Part shown: in pieces, positions 35,933 through 47,475 of the stretch
Numbering within the stretch: position 1 is the first letter of the stretch
Layout: each line of letters opens with the position of its first letter
Assembly (NCBI GenBank): GCA_009760855.2
Contig: WPIO01000067.1
Location: 1,831,001-1,895,000, forward strand
Reading direction: 5' to 3'
Length of the DNA: 64,000 nt
DNA from: Cristatella mucedo
Lineage: Eukaryota > Bryozoa > Phylactolaemata > Cristatellidae
Program-made: the position numbers and the translations under genes
Notes under the pieces: model-generated
What the model was told of the DNA's origin: nothing
The model's database searches: none
What the model saw: only the letters and a program-made list of their open reading frames with translations

Positions 35933-36367
35933 CGTGTCGACCTCTACAATGAAGCTCCAGGCCATGTAGCTGACATTGTTGAATATTCTTAAGGTTAGCA
36001 AGTGAGAGCCAAACTGAGTGTAGCTCCAACTGTCTTCAATGACCGCTGAACTATTGATAACAACAGGTTCGTCAATGCCGCAGTAGGTGAGGCGGCCTGA
36101 GAGCCAGCAATTAGGAAATCTGTAGCTTTTGAACGTTTCCGTTGGCACCGGCAGCTGCCGGCTTGAGTCATTGAATGCAATTTGCGTTGTAAGCACCGCG
36201 CTCGTGTTTCTTATTAGTCGAAGCACCAGCGGCACGCTGGGCACCAGACCTATTACAGGGTTTTGGACGACGACAACGGTAGAAACGTTGATAAAGCTGG
36301 CAAAATTTACAGCCACCATGAACGGAGAGTAGTGGCCCGGAGCCAGAAATGTGTGCTGGAATTTCAC
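35933..36367 (-). CDS. Exon 16: end of one PKD repeat and a whole second repeat
   Basis: Longest exon seen (145 codons). Reads VKFQHTFLAPGHYSPFMVAV (PKD end), VVVVQNPVIGLV (linker), a diverged body with two cysteines (FPNC..., TYCGIDEPVV), and the next end SYTQFGSHLLTLRIFNNVS. Acceptor follows TTTTTGAGTTACAG; donor GTGAGT; phase 0 both sides. Its content is split over exons 23 and 24 in the second cassette, so an intron was gained or lost between copies. Confidence 0.94.
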
Positions 36368-36546
36368 CTGTAACTCAAAAATTATGCCGTCAATAGCCAA
36401 CAGTAAAAGATTAAAGTACCTACAAAAAGTCAGATTTGGGGCAGCACTCTGAGGCAAAAATGAACAAAAAGTTAGTGCAAGGCCGAGGTAATTCAAAATT
36501 GCTTTAGTGTGCAGGGTAATTGATCGGCTGGTTAGCATTTCCGATT

Positions 36547-36705
36547 ACTTCATGAGCTGGGTTGGTCCAGCGGTTAAGGTGCTCGCCCCGACTAAGGTCT
36601 GGCTGAGGTCGTGGGCTCGAGCCCTGAGTCATATGTGAAGCGCCTGAATAGAGATTTAGTTCTCTTGGGGCGCTATACAAATGAGTTATATAATTATATA
36701 GGCAC
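36547..36705 (+). mobile_element. SINE S1, best-preserved copy
   Basis: tRNA-like head with A box (tggtccagcggttaaggtgc) and B box (cgtgggctcgagccctgagt), then the LINE-like tail gcgcctgaatagagatttag and ttctcttggggcgctataca, ending in AT-rich repeats. Best template for the family. Confidence 0.9.
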
Positions 36706-37195
36706 AATGTAACCTTCTCACTGGCTAATTATACAATTTTTCGTCAGCTACATTATTATGCAGAATTTTTTCAATGTTCCCCGATTTGTGACGCGAATCT
36801 CGAGCAGGACGTGCTGCTTGCCAAATCGCTTGATCGACCATATCGTTCAAGAAAGAAGTTCGAACGAAGCACTGCAAACTTTATGGATTGTCGTCTCGTC
36901 GTTAGATCTTAGAAATACATATGGTTTTTGCCATCGCTCACTGTCCATCTTTTCTGATTTCAATGATACACGTAACCTACGTCAGAACGCCATTATATAT
37001 TGTGGCAGTCCTCTGCAAGGCAAGCAATGCCACCTGCTGTACTTACTGACTCAAGTGTTTACTTGGTTGATTCCGAATAGCCCCCTTAAATTTTGAGCGT
37101 TCCTATGGCTAAATTGCTGTAGTAGTTACTGTAAATTCTTCTGTATTTTTGTACTTTTTACTTTGAAAATTCATCAGCAATTTATTTTTAGAAGT
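36706..37195. other. Intron 15 part, no feature recognised
   Basis: Nothing recognised on either strand; the plus-strand frame 36758-37096 shows no domain. Confidence 0.4.
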
Positions 37196-37199
37196 AAAT

Positions 37200-37715
37200 T
37201 ACCCGAGAGTGCCGATACTGTCCAAACCAAATCAATCAAACGAGCTTCAAAAAACGCCTCGTGTCTGCTATGTTTCACTGAGCTACAGCTAAATTTTAGA
37301 ACCAACTTTTTGGACTCAAATCATTTAGCTATAACTCATGCAAATCTAAAATTCTTTGGAGACCCCGCCTTTACTTCGTATTTTCTCAAAGCCTGGAGCT
37401 CATTCCCGACTAGCGTCACAACTTCCCCTGACTAGACGACATTTAAAAACAAGCTTAAAATGCACCTGCTTTTTGCAGCATTTAGCGCATCCCGGTGATT
37501 CGACCTTTATGTGCTTATGCGTGCTGGTACTGTGCGTTTTACCGTTAACTGTACTCTACATGTTGACACTGTGAGTGTCACCTTTGATCAACGTATGCTT
37601 GTTGACCTTGTGCATGTTACCGCTAACGATTTGATCAAGCTTCCTATACAGTATATGTAAAGTTTCTAAACCGATTCAGTTCTCTGATTTTTCTATGCAA
37701 ATTTAATATTATTAA
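37200..37715 (+). mobile_element. LINE-A 3' fragment
   Basis: Diverged C-terminal coding part (gcaaatctaaaattctttgg, ctcaaagcctggagctcatt) and 3' UTR, with a decayed tail near 37680. Confidence 0.78.
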
Positions 37716-38676
37716 ACATTAGCTATAGCAAATTGAAAAGATTCTAGCACTGCAGCCATATTATAACTGCAAGATCAGTTCCTATCCTTCCCAAAGTAAC
37801 CCTTAATAAACCATCGTCAAGACAGCAAAGACTTTTTATAAATCTACCGATCACATCAGAATGGATACTACGCAATTGGTAAAATCGATCGAGACAGAAG
37901 CGAGCATAAAAACGGCCTTTAAGCTTAACTTTGAACGTAATTGTAATCGCTAGTCTGTATGCAGTAATTCTAAAAACCTCTCTTAGTCGGGTTTTCTTAG
38001 GCGTAGTGCAACCATGCACTTACATGCTTAAGTAGATGATTGCTTCCTTATCTTAGTTATTTATATCATGTTTTGATATAACGCAATGAACTCCGGAAAT
38101 ATCAACACTAGCGATGCCTTAAGCACATTAGTGCAAATGAAAGCATAATATATGCACCAACAATTTTCTTTACTTTGAATGAAGGATGGTGAAATCATTT
38201 AAAATAGATGCTTCAGTTATATATTTGATCCATAATTGATTTGTGCGCCTTGTTCGTACGGAAGGCTGAGCGATTCTCTGGTCAACTAAAATAGTGCTCT
38301 TCTAAGTGGCTGAGTCTCCTGCCCCCCTTGAGTTGGGGTGTTGGTAGGCAGCTACCCGAGCCGCCATCGGTATCGGGTCAGGGCAGAGACAGTCTGGTAG
38401 GTTCACTTTTTTCAAAAACTTTGAAAGGCTACAACTCATAAAGACGGTTCTTTATTGCTTCATTACTGGCCGGTTTTGTTCCTTACATGAAAATCCCATA
38501 TAATACACCAAATCACCATCTAGCGATAAAGAACGAGAGAAGTTTCAGACAGGCGTGAATAGCGCAACTGCAATAGACTTCCTGTGAAGATGTTAAGTAT
38601 GTCTTCGCTTGAAAGCTAGCCACTACCATCCTCTTTTTTAGGCTGCTATTCATAATAGGGCTTTAAAGGACCTTAC
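37716..38676. other. Intron 15 part, no feature recognised
   Basis: No exon or repeat family recognised. Confidence 0.4.
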
Positions 38677-38841
38677 CTCATTTCCGGAATGCATGTCTCC
38701 GCTCCAAAATTGGCTGCTGTTAGACCCGTCTCCAAAGAACATCGTAAATAATACATTAGTGCCCGTGATTACAGTGCCCGTAAATGTTACTACGTCGTAA
38801 CCTGTCATCAGGTATTCTGTGTCTTTCATCAGTTGAAAACC
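38677..38841 (-). CDS. Exon 15: PKD repeat with FFGDG
   Basis: Fifty-five codons: GFQLMKDTEYLMTGYDVVTF, then GTNVLFTMFFGDGSNSSQFW and SGNE. MFFGDGS is the conserved PKD turn. Acceptor TTTTTTCTTGGCAG is strong and donor is GTAAGG. Symmetric phase 0; exon 22 has exactly the same length (165 bases) and the same layout. Confidence 0.94.
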
Positions 38842-39164
38842 CTGCCAAGAAAAAATAGCAAGACCATAAGTCATTTTTAAATGTATCGCTACGAGGAACG
38901 CCAAATTGGACAGCCACAGTACCGCTGCGAGTAAACTAATTAGTTTAGTCATTTTGCAAAGACCTTGTCCGAATCACATCTCCCCCGGGTAAAGTATACT
39001 TTGTGAACACTAACGATACTTTTGTACCGTTTACACGTGCGTTAAAAACGCAGAGTTAGTGGACGTATTATTCAGCTTAGTGGTCACGTGCTGCTCGTGC
39101 GACCGAATGGTGCTCTGGTCAAGAGCAAGTACGCAATCAAGAGCAACGCAGATAATAATAGTAA

Positions 39165-39240
39165 GAATAATACTACATTTGTATAGCTTCCTTAGAGAAA
39201 TTTAATTTTTTTTCTAGGCTCTTCACATAAGGATACACCC
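39165..39240 (-). mobile_element. LINE-A/S1-type tail fragment
   Basis: Reverse strand gagcctagaaaaaaaattaa then ctctaaggaagctatacaaa, the shared tail only, next to an AAT-rich run. Confidence 0.65.
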
Positions 39241-41240
39241 CATCGGCAACATCTTCCGGAATCGTTCTATGGTTGATGACACCAGTGGTACACGCCATGA
39301 TCAGCTTTAAGACCAGCCTTAAAAAGGGGAATATCGAGACACCGAATTTGAAGTAGAGCGTTTACGGAGCGGCGCCCCGAAATGCTTCTTACAAAAATTC
39401 ACGGATTGCACATAGAATACTTGAGGCAGCGGCGCCTCTTAAGCTCGCGTCGCCCACAAAAATATTGAAGCCTGACAAAAAAATGGAAGCCTCCTTTTAG
39501 CTTTCGAAAGCAATCACCTTCAAGCCTCGTGGGGCCACCTCTAAACTTGGCAACATCGCACTAAGGCGCAGCTAAGGAGGGCTAAAATGGCGCGCCAGCC
39601 CACGGCGATCCATCGCTGCTCTGCGTCTTCTTGACGTTCTTCTACGACGTTCGTCTATGACGCACAGGGGCTGGCTAAAACCCCTCTTCTCAAAGTCCTT
39701 TCTCTCCCTTGGGCGGCCATTGGTTAGCGCCTGTGCGCTCAGCTACAGACACGCACATCACCAGCCTGCATCCGAAGCCCACTTCGCTCCTCAGGATGAT
39801 GGCGTTGCCAGAGACAAAAATAGACAGCATCGCATAAAGTCGGGCTGCTGTGCAGTGAAGAAAATGCTCGATTTGTGAAAATGGGTAAATGGCACTCTGC
39901 GATATGATCTTTGCGATTGGATCTTTACCGATAAAAGGCAATGTGCAATTGGATCTTCGCCAATAAATGGCACTCTGTGATGAGATCTTCTCCAGTAGAT
40001 TGTCGGAAAGCTTCGCGGGTACTTAAGTGCTAAGCAACTCCCAATTCATGCGACCCAGCGTCGGTCGTGGGCGTAGTAAAATCTGACCAGTGGAAATGCT
40101 GAAGACAGCAGGACTGCAGTTCTATCGGTCAACCAGTTAGGAGTGTATTGTGACATATCAGCTCTAACCTAAGCTTTCTCTTGGCAAGGCCTGCTATCGA
40201 AAAGATTTAGAGCTGACATCCCACCACACTGCTATGGTGCCCATCTCACAGCATGTCGGTGGCTATTCACTTGAATTCAGTACATTCTGCAGTACTGCCG
40301 TCGATTCGGAGCTGAATTAGTGCCCAGGTGTACACATTCGTGGCAAAGCGAGTTTTTCATGAAATAAGCGCTCATAACCAGGTCCGTCTAGAAATCAAAA
40401 AGGTAAAAATAAGAAATGAGATGATGCGGTATTGAAAGGCAGCTGATTCTATCACTTTTGCATATTTTTATTCAGTTATATTTCGACCCCTGCTCTGTTA
40501 AATTTAAAAATCTCTTCGGGTCGTAATGGCTTTTTGCCGAGTTTTACGGTGCATTACTTTCTGGGATTATCGCTCTCTCGTAATTTCTTTCGAGGCCACT
40601 TCTTTGAACTTGTGCTTTGGGCCTAAGACTTTTCCAGTTTGCATTATCGATCCGACGCTGAAAGAGGAGAGTGAGCCAAGAGCCGAGCCTGCTCTTACTT
40701 TCGGGCACTTCCACTTCCCTTGAAGCACTTCTGGAAGCTCGATAAACGAAAAACGTACTATTCCTACTCTATCTTGAGGGGTCTAACCGAAGCAGCCAGC
40801 GAGTCCACCGGAAGATAATCATCGAGAGTGCTTAGCTGATTCGCTGCTCCTAGCTGGTCTGGCAATTCGAAAGGATCCTATCATCCGGAGCGTTTTCATA
40901 GACCTCACATTACGGCGCCCATCACGGATTTCTATTCTCACGGGAAACCGAAGCATCCGGGTTCTTCCTGGCAGAGGTGATCGATCAGACAACGCTGGTC
41001 CTGAGCAAAATTTGGACCTCGAAAGGGTCAGGCATTGAGCTCACAGAAGACACTTATCGAGGACCTCTTAAAAGACCGGAACTGAAGGGATCAGTTGCCA
41101 AGCAACCAAACAGCTGCCTCTTTGATCGATTGATGGTGCTCAAATTAAATTACTACGCCGGCAAATCTGAGTACGTGAGCCTCTACTAAAGCATGATTTG
41201 ATTGAATGGGCTGCCTGTACAGACAATGGAGCGCACATAC
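39240..41240. other. Intron 14 body; short tandem repeat only
   Basis: Nothing recognised except a repeat at 39885-39985, where aaatggcactctgcgatatg-like and ggatcttcgccaataaatgg-like units alternate (about three ~35-base copies). Confidence 0.5.
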
Positions 41241-41378
41241 CTTGATATCGTAGCTGACTTGTACTGTCGCTGTGATGCTCTCCGAACTTACTGGATTGTT
41301 CGCCTCTATAACCAGAAGAAATTTTCCGGTCGTTGTGTAGTCGTATGGTTCAATGACGATGAAACCGGATCTGCTAAC
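41241..41378 (-). CDS. Exon 14: PKD repeat C-terminal part
   Basis: Forty-six codons, VSRSGFIVIEPYDYTTTGKF, then LLVIEANNPVSS and ending VSYDIK. The G-x-F-x-L-x-I-x-A-N-N motif is a PKD end. Phase 0 on both sides, so the exon is symmetric. Exon 21 (47 codons, opening VTRTGFVRINF) is its counterpart. Donor GTATGT. The acceptor used (GATGTAG) was chosen because it gives the same start as exon 21; two other AGs lie 5 and 8 bases inside. Confidence 0.9.
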
Positions 41379-42590
41379 CTACATCGTACAAATGCAAAGA
41401 TCCCCGTGCTTAAGGGACAGTCTTGGTCTACAATCCTAACGTTGGAAAGTTTTATATTTAACGCTTTTCTAAAAGCCTGAATTTTCCAAGTTACACCAAG
41501 TAATTAGGATCTCGAGCCTAAAGCGTGCTCAATGACCTTCATCAGTCTCATTGTTCGTGGGTTTTCGAGCTTTTTAACCCACTCCTTCTCCTCCTCCTCT
41601 TCTATGCCACTTAATTTGACATACCAGTTAAAATGACTGTTTGAGTGCAACTCATTTCATTGGGGCTACTCCGCCTGCAGGATGGGAACTCTTGCTAAGC
41701 GAAGCGTGCATGTATCACAGTATTACATTTAGATAGAAATTGTAATCGAGCATGGAGTTAAGAAAATCAAGAAACTGCGGCACTTGTACAAAGCAGCCGA
41801 TATAATGGCTTTTGAAGAGCTGACCAGAACCAGCTCTTGCGACAGGCAGTTTCGTCCGAAAAAACCTTTAACAGTATCAGACCGATTTTAATTCAACAAA
41901 TAATTTTGCGGCCTCAGTTTTTGCAGCCTCAGAAGAGACATCTATAGTTTCTATACGCCTTCATGCATGCATGAACTCTAAGCAAGCTTGCACCAGTACA
42001 GCTCACCACTGACGCAGCAATACCGGCAGAAGCATCCGCGCTTCGTGCTTCAACTTCTCGCCATCCCATCAGCATTTTGCTTACGATAAATGTCAGAATA
42101 GGCGACCATTAGTCGGCAGCTTCAGTGCAGCAGCTCAGCAACAAGCGAACTTGCATTCCATACCACACGAAAAAATTGCCCATACTTAATGATATCATCT
42201 CGCTTCGGCAGGAAGCCTCTGGAAAGTTCGATGACTTGCGGTTGGGCACTAGCGAGTGCCCTCTGTCGAGCAATTGCGTTCGGCCGTGTGCTGATCTTGC
42301 ATCAAGTTTTAAAGGTCCTGGATTGAGATCTGCTTCTCTTAGACCGACTTACAAAGGATTGATTAATATTATTATTATTAAGAATTACTCAGTTTGCAAA
42401 TACTTCTACATCGTAAGACGCCTGCCGCATAGTCAAGAATAGATTATCATAAATTGACTAGGGAAAGTATATAACTTGGTAAGCCTTGTTATCTTGGAAT
42501 TGCTTATTCGCAGAGGTGCTATACTCTGCAAGTGGAATTCCGAGATCAACAGTTCTTAATGACTTTTAGATAGCACATCTTTCTAGCTAT
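41379..42590. other. Intron 13 part, no feature recognised
   Basis: No exon or repeat family recognised; a short ATT run lies at about 42365. Confidence 0.4.
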
Positions 42591-42594
42591 AAAT

Positions 42595-42745
42595 AAAAAA
42601 ATATAATTCATTTGTATGGCGCCCCAACAGAACTTAATCTCTGTTCAGGCGCTTCACATATGCCTCGGGACTCGAGCCCACGACTTCAGCCAGACCTTGG
42701 CCACGGCGAGCCCCTTAACCGCTGTACCAAACCAGCTCGCTTAGC
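42595..42745 (-). mobile_element. SINE S1 copy
   Basis: Reverse strand: head ggtttggtacagcggttaag, B box gtcgtgggctcgagtcccga, tail gcgcctgaacagagattaag and gttggggcgccatacaaatg. Confidence 0.88.
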
Positions 42746-42794
42746 TGCACTTTTCTTCCAATCAGCTACTTACGCCTGTCATAAATAATTAAAA

Positions 42795-42925
42795 GCGATT
42801 TTTAATTCATTTTCGTAGTGCCCTGAAAGAACTTAAATCTCTATTCAAGAGCTTTAGAAATACTGCAGCCCGCTGCCTTGGTCGTCAAAGGCGAGCATCG
42901 TAACCCCTCGGCCAGCTATCAATGT
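42795..42925 (-). mobile_element. SINE S1, diverged second copy
   Basis: Reverse strand has a decayed head (ggccgaggggttacgatgct) and tail (gctcttgaatagagatttaa, tcagggcactacgaaaatga). Same orientation as its neighbour. Confidence 0.7.
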
Positions 42926-43198
42926 GAGTGTCGGCTACTTTAATGGTACGCTCTCATTGAAAGGCTGGCTTCTCTTCATAAAGATTGCGGCTACACTTCT
43001 CAGCGATGGAAAGAGCACCTTACATTGGCAGCTATGTCGGATATACAATTTTGGAGCGAGCTGTATCGAGCGTTTTTTAAGATGGCGGAATCTGTTTTAC
43101 GAAAAGCCTCTCTATTCTTTTAATGACGACAGAAATGTTTGTTTGCAATTTCTTGAAATATTTAATTGCATGGACTCCATGAACGACCGAGGTCTCAC

Positions 43199-43464
43199 CC
43201 AATTAATCATCCAGTTTTCCATCAGCATTCCATTGAAAGTGACAGTAAAGTTGACGTTAGTCCCGTACGACATGTTCACTGGAATTGTATGGCTGACGTT
43301 GAATATAATCTGGATTCCTTGAGGCACGGAAAGGCCTTGTATTGGCTCATCGATGAAAAACTCTATGCCGACGAAGGTGGCACTGCTGACGGCATTGCTC
43401 GCTGTTACGGATGCGTTCCAGACTCCAGCCGCTGGGAATGCATAGTTGAGAATCGTTTGCTGAG
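43199..43464 (-). CDS. Exon 13: PKD repeat end plus next repeat start
   Basis: Reads TILNYAFPAAGVWNASVTAS, then SSATFVGIEFF, IDEPIQGLSV (linker) and VNFTVTFNGMLMENWMINW. This is a clear PKD end, linker and start of the following repeat. Acceptor AATTTAATTTTTAG; donor GTGAGA. Phase (two bases in, 0 out) and length (266) match exon 20 (263), including the shared NW..W ending. Confidence 0.93.
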
Positions 43465-43954
43465 CTAAAAATTAAATTTGGTGAGATAGTCATCGTGGGA
43501 TATGACGCGTTGAGCAGCAGCTCGCTCAATATTCAAACGGGATTTGTGCAATTCGCATCTAGCCTAATGTTTCTGGGGCCGAACGACTGCAGGGAAAGTA
43601 CCGTGGCGGCTCCCTATTAATAATCGCGGGCTCCCACGTCACTTGATGCGGTTGCTGATGCTACAGCCAATGCGAGAAAATAATGCTCACAGTATTCTTT
43701 CTCTATGCCGACAAGAACTTGCAGCCTAGCTTTTTAGGAATACCTTTTTAGGAATAATAATAGGGTGGAGCCTTTGATTTATTTTTTAGAGGAATCTTGG
43801 GTATGGCCACCGAGCGCGCTAGCAATAACTCCGTGCGAACCATTGAGGCTGTGGCTATCGAGGATTAGGAGATGATATCGCCATCCTCATCAGTCGAACA
43901 TATTTGGAAATCTAGAAGGACTCGAATGGGAAATTACCCCTTTTATCTCTTACA

Positions 43955-44055
43955 CAATAATAATAAGAATACATTTTTATAGCACCCTTAGTGGGCTGGA
44001 TCGTTTTCCTAGGCACTTTGCATATCCTGCAAAGGAAGCTTGGCCATTCAAATGT
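43955..44055 (-). mobile_element. LINE-A tail fragment
   Basis: Reverse strand: gctttcctttgcaggatatgc-like 3' UTR, aagtgcctaggaaaacgatc and an ATT run; strongly diverged. Confidence 0.65.
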
Positions 44056-44460
44056 GTCATCTGTAGCAGACGAAGCGCTTGATGTAGCCCAACATCGTGG
44101 GATAGATCTGCAACGCTGTTAGCACAAAAGCATAAATTTCTGGAGAAAATTACTGTGACTCACATAAATCATATAACTTGACGGCACTGTACCATTTGAT
44201 AAAAACCCAGATTGTTTCGCTCTCAGCCCTTATATTCATTAAATTAGATTTCTGTGTGCGTCCACTTCGCTTTGTTTGCCACGCACCCAAAGCACACTGT
44301 GACTTCATTTTTTCCCCACTGGCAGACTTTCGGACATTCGCCTGACTTAAAATTCCAACGCATTTATGCCAACAACATTAAAGCGACAGCCCTTTACAAC
44401 CTAGTTTTAGTAGGTGGCGAGCGATTATCCGTCGTGCGCTCAGCGATACCAAATACCAAG

Positions 44461-44765
44461 TGATTGATGATGCGACGATCGATGATGCGATGATCGATGA
44501 TGCGATGATGCGATGATGCGATGATCGATGATGCGATGATTAATGATGCGATGATGCGATGATGCGATGATCGATGATGCGATGATTAATGATGCGATGA
44601 TGCGATGATCGATGATGCGATGATGCGATGATTAATGATGCGATGATGCGATGATCGATGATGCGATGATGCGATGATGCGAGGATGCGATGATTAATGA
44701 TGCGATGATGCGATGATCGATGATGCGATGATGCGATGATGCGAGGATCGATGATGCGAGGATCG
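44461..44765. repeat. Minisatellite of gatgatgcgatgatc / gatgatgcgat units
   Basis: About 300 bases of interleaved gatgatgcgat, cgatgatgcgatgat and taatgatgcgatgat units, i.e. a higher-order mix of 8- and 15-base repeats. Direct neighbour of a LINE-A complex. Confidence 0.95.
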
Positions 44766-44774
44766 AGCTGCTTG

Positions 44775-45040
44775 CGATTTGATCCTGTAGATTCTAGCGA
44801 ATCGCTTCACTAGCTTCTTTGTCAAGAAGATAGACAATATCAGGGATTCCGTCCCCAAGATGGCTACGTACCCTGGAATACTGTCCCTCAATTCCATGTA
44901 GCACCTCAATGACTACATTCAATGAGGACACGAGTGACCTCGTCCTGAAGTTCATATCCCTCTCAAAGAAGACAGCTAGTCCTTTGGAACATATTCCCAC
45001 TGTCCTGCTTCTACGATGCATTGATCTGCTGCTGTCATAA
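44775..45040 (+). mobile_element. LINE-A fragment upstream of the RT core
   Basis: Matches the start of LINE-A copy 1 (acctcaatgactacattcaa, cctcgtcctgaagttcatat). It also contains cttctttgtcaagaagatag, seen in reverse at about 20320. Ends where an inverted LINE-A begins. Confidence 0.82.
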
Positions 45041-45047
45041 TAATAAC

Positions 45048-46700
45048 AATAAAAATAATGTTCTTGATAAAGCGCCCTCAGAGAACTCAATTTCTTTTTA
45101 GGTGCTCTACATTTACGGCACAGGGAAACGCGATTGAATGATGAGTAATATCATGCTTGATAAACAACATGAATAACGTGGTGAGGGATGATATGCACTT
45201 GGTCAGCATGCGAATGTGGTTAGTGGCAGCATGCACAGAGGCAGCACGCATAAGCACATAAAGGACGAATCGCAGGGACCCATTAAATACTGTCATAAGT
45301 AGATGCGCTTTTAAATTATTTTTAAATGTGGACAATGCAGATGCCTTGATGCAAGTCAGGAGAGATTTCCGGGCTTTGTGAGCATATGAACAAAAGGCAC
45401 GTTCAGGATTTGAGGTTTAAACGAGATCTATTTAAGCAACTAGATTCCGAAAAGTGGATGGTAAGATGCTTAGCCTGGTAGGGGAGCAGATCTGATAGGT
45501 ATGCTGGAGCCAAAAAATGAAGCGACCTTAAAGTGAGTGACAAGAAATTGAAGACCATGCGTTGCTTGACTGGTAGCCAGTGCAGGTTGGCGAGAACTGG
45601 TTCGATAAGGCAACTGCGATGCATACGACAGACAAGCCTGGCTGCGAAGTTTTGCACCAGCTGTAAGCATCTAATTGCACAGGCTGGTAGACCAGCAAGC
45701 AGTTAGTTGCTTCAGTCAAGATGGGATGTCAAAAATGCATGGACCAACTTAGATGTAATATCCCTGTCTAAACAGGACGACCTGTAGCAATGCTATGTAG
45801 CTGAAAGCAGGCAGACTTGACTATGGAGCTGCTGGGGTTGTCCAATAAAAGATTTCTTTGGAAAATGACACCTAGAGTTCGTGCAGACTCAAGAGGAAAC
45901 ATGCTAGTGGAGCCAATTTTGAGCGTTAGTCTTTCCAATTTCTAAATCGTATTTAGTTTGCCCGTAACTAGTAAAACAATTTTATCATAGTTCAATTTAA
46001 GAAAGTTTGCTGCATCTGTGTGCAGACGTCATCAATGCATGCAACAAGGGAGTTCAGAGAATTCAACGTGCTGGAGGGCTGGGAATGATTAAAGCAAAGG
46101 TACAACTGAGTGTCATCTGCATATAAGTAAAAGCCTAGATTTTGCTTGGCAATCGCATCGGCAAGCGAGTATGAATCCTAAAAAGAACTGGACCAAGCGC
46201 GGAGCTCTGAGGTACCCCATATTTCAGGGGTTCCTCGGATGATCTGTGTCCGTTCACATCAATATCTGTAGTCTCCCATTGAGATACGACCTACACCATT
46301 GCAGAGCAGTGCCAGCGATGCCCAGGCGAGATGATTAGTACTCAAGAAGGGCTTGGTGATCGATAGCATCTAAAGCTGCCGAAAGATCGAGCAAGACAAT
46401 TAGAGATACTCTACATATGTCCGTATTTCTAAGCAATTCGTTTTAAACCTGAAGCTGTGCTGGCTCTGGGGAATGATTAGCTCTAAAACCAGATTGGAAC
46501 TTACTAGCAGGTTTTGAAGTTTCAATCTTTCAGTTCGGCTGGTCGCGCAACGACTCGTTACAGTGTCTTTGATAAGCACAGTAGAAATGAGATTGGGCGG
46601 AAGTTGCTCAAGTTCTTTTGGTCTGTTGTCGCTTTCTTGAATAGTGGCCTCACTACAGCCTTTTTGAAAGGCGCTGGGACATGACCTGAGGCTAATGATA
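45048..46700 (-). mobile_element. LINE-A copy, reverse orientation
   Basis: Runs from the tail (gcgccctcagagaactcaat at the left edge) through the C-terminal coding part to the RT region (decayed LLDLSAAFDA-like) and the part upstream of it. Many stops. Confidence 0.9.
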
Positions 46701-46702
46701 TA

Positions 46703-47196
46703 TTTATGATGTTATTTATGCATGCTCCAGCCTATCTCTCAGATCTATTCCCCATCAGGCCAAGCATCGTACCACCCGCTTTTCGGAATCCAGCAGTTTA
46801 CCGATACGTCATGCCAACCTCAAATCCTTTGGAGTCAGCGAATTTAGTTCGTATGCACCCAAAGCCTGGAACCCACTCCCGACTTGCGTCACAACATCCT
46901 CTGGCTTGACCACATTTAAAAAGAACTTGAAACACGCCTGTTTAGGACAGCATTTAATGGGTCCCTTGATTCGCTCTTCATGTGCTTATGCGTGCTGACA
47001 CAGTTCATGCTGCCACTAACCACACTTGCATGCTGACCCTGTGCATGTCACCCCTCACCACGTTATTCATGTCGTTTATCAAGCATGATATTAATCATCA
47101 TTCAATCGCGTTTCCCTTTGCAGTAAATGTAGAGCGCCTAAAAAGAGATTGAGTTCTCTGAGGGTGCTTTATCAAGAATTTTTTTTTATTATTATT
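46703..47196 (+). mobile_element. LINE-A 3' part, forward orientation
   Basis: Begins catgctccagcctatctctc (C-terminal coding) and ends with the normal tail and ATT repeat. Together with the previous copy it forms an inverted pair with both tails pointing outward. Confidence 0.9.
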
Positions 47197-47198
47197 AT

Positions 47199-47475
47199 TA
47201 TGACAGCAGCAGATCAATGCATCGTAGAAGCGGGAGAGTGGGAATAGGTTTATATAATTGTTATATATATATACATATATTTATTTATATATATTTATAT
47301 ATATGTATATAATATTGTTTATTGTTTATTTTTTGTTGATTGTTTATTTTATTGAGCATGCTATCACTAACCATTCGATCGTGCTTTCTTTGCAGCAATT
47401 TTAAAGCGCCTAGAAAGAGACGTTCCTGAGGGTGCTTTTTGTCAAACGTATTATTATTATTATTATTTTTTATTA
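47199..47475 (+). mobile_element. Inverted flank, AT-rich run and LINE-A tail
   Basis: 47199-47248 is the reverse complement of 44990-45040. An AT-rich tract (47255-47330) follows, then another LINE-A 3' tail (agcgcctagaaagagacgtt, ATT repeats). Confidence 0.78.

Noticed and set aside
44461-44765. CRISPR-like array
   Set aside because: Units are contiguous with no unique spacers; it is a minisatellite in an animal genome.
44694-44909. Ser/His-rich minus-strand open frame
   Set aside because: It is translation of the gatgatgcgat minisatellite.
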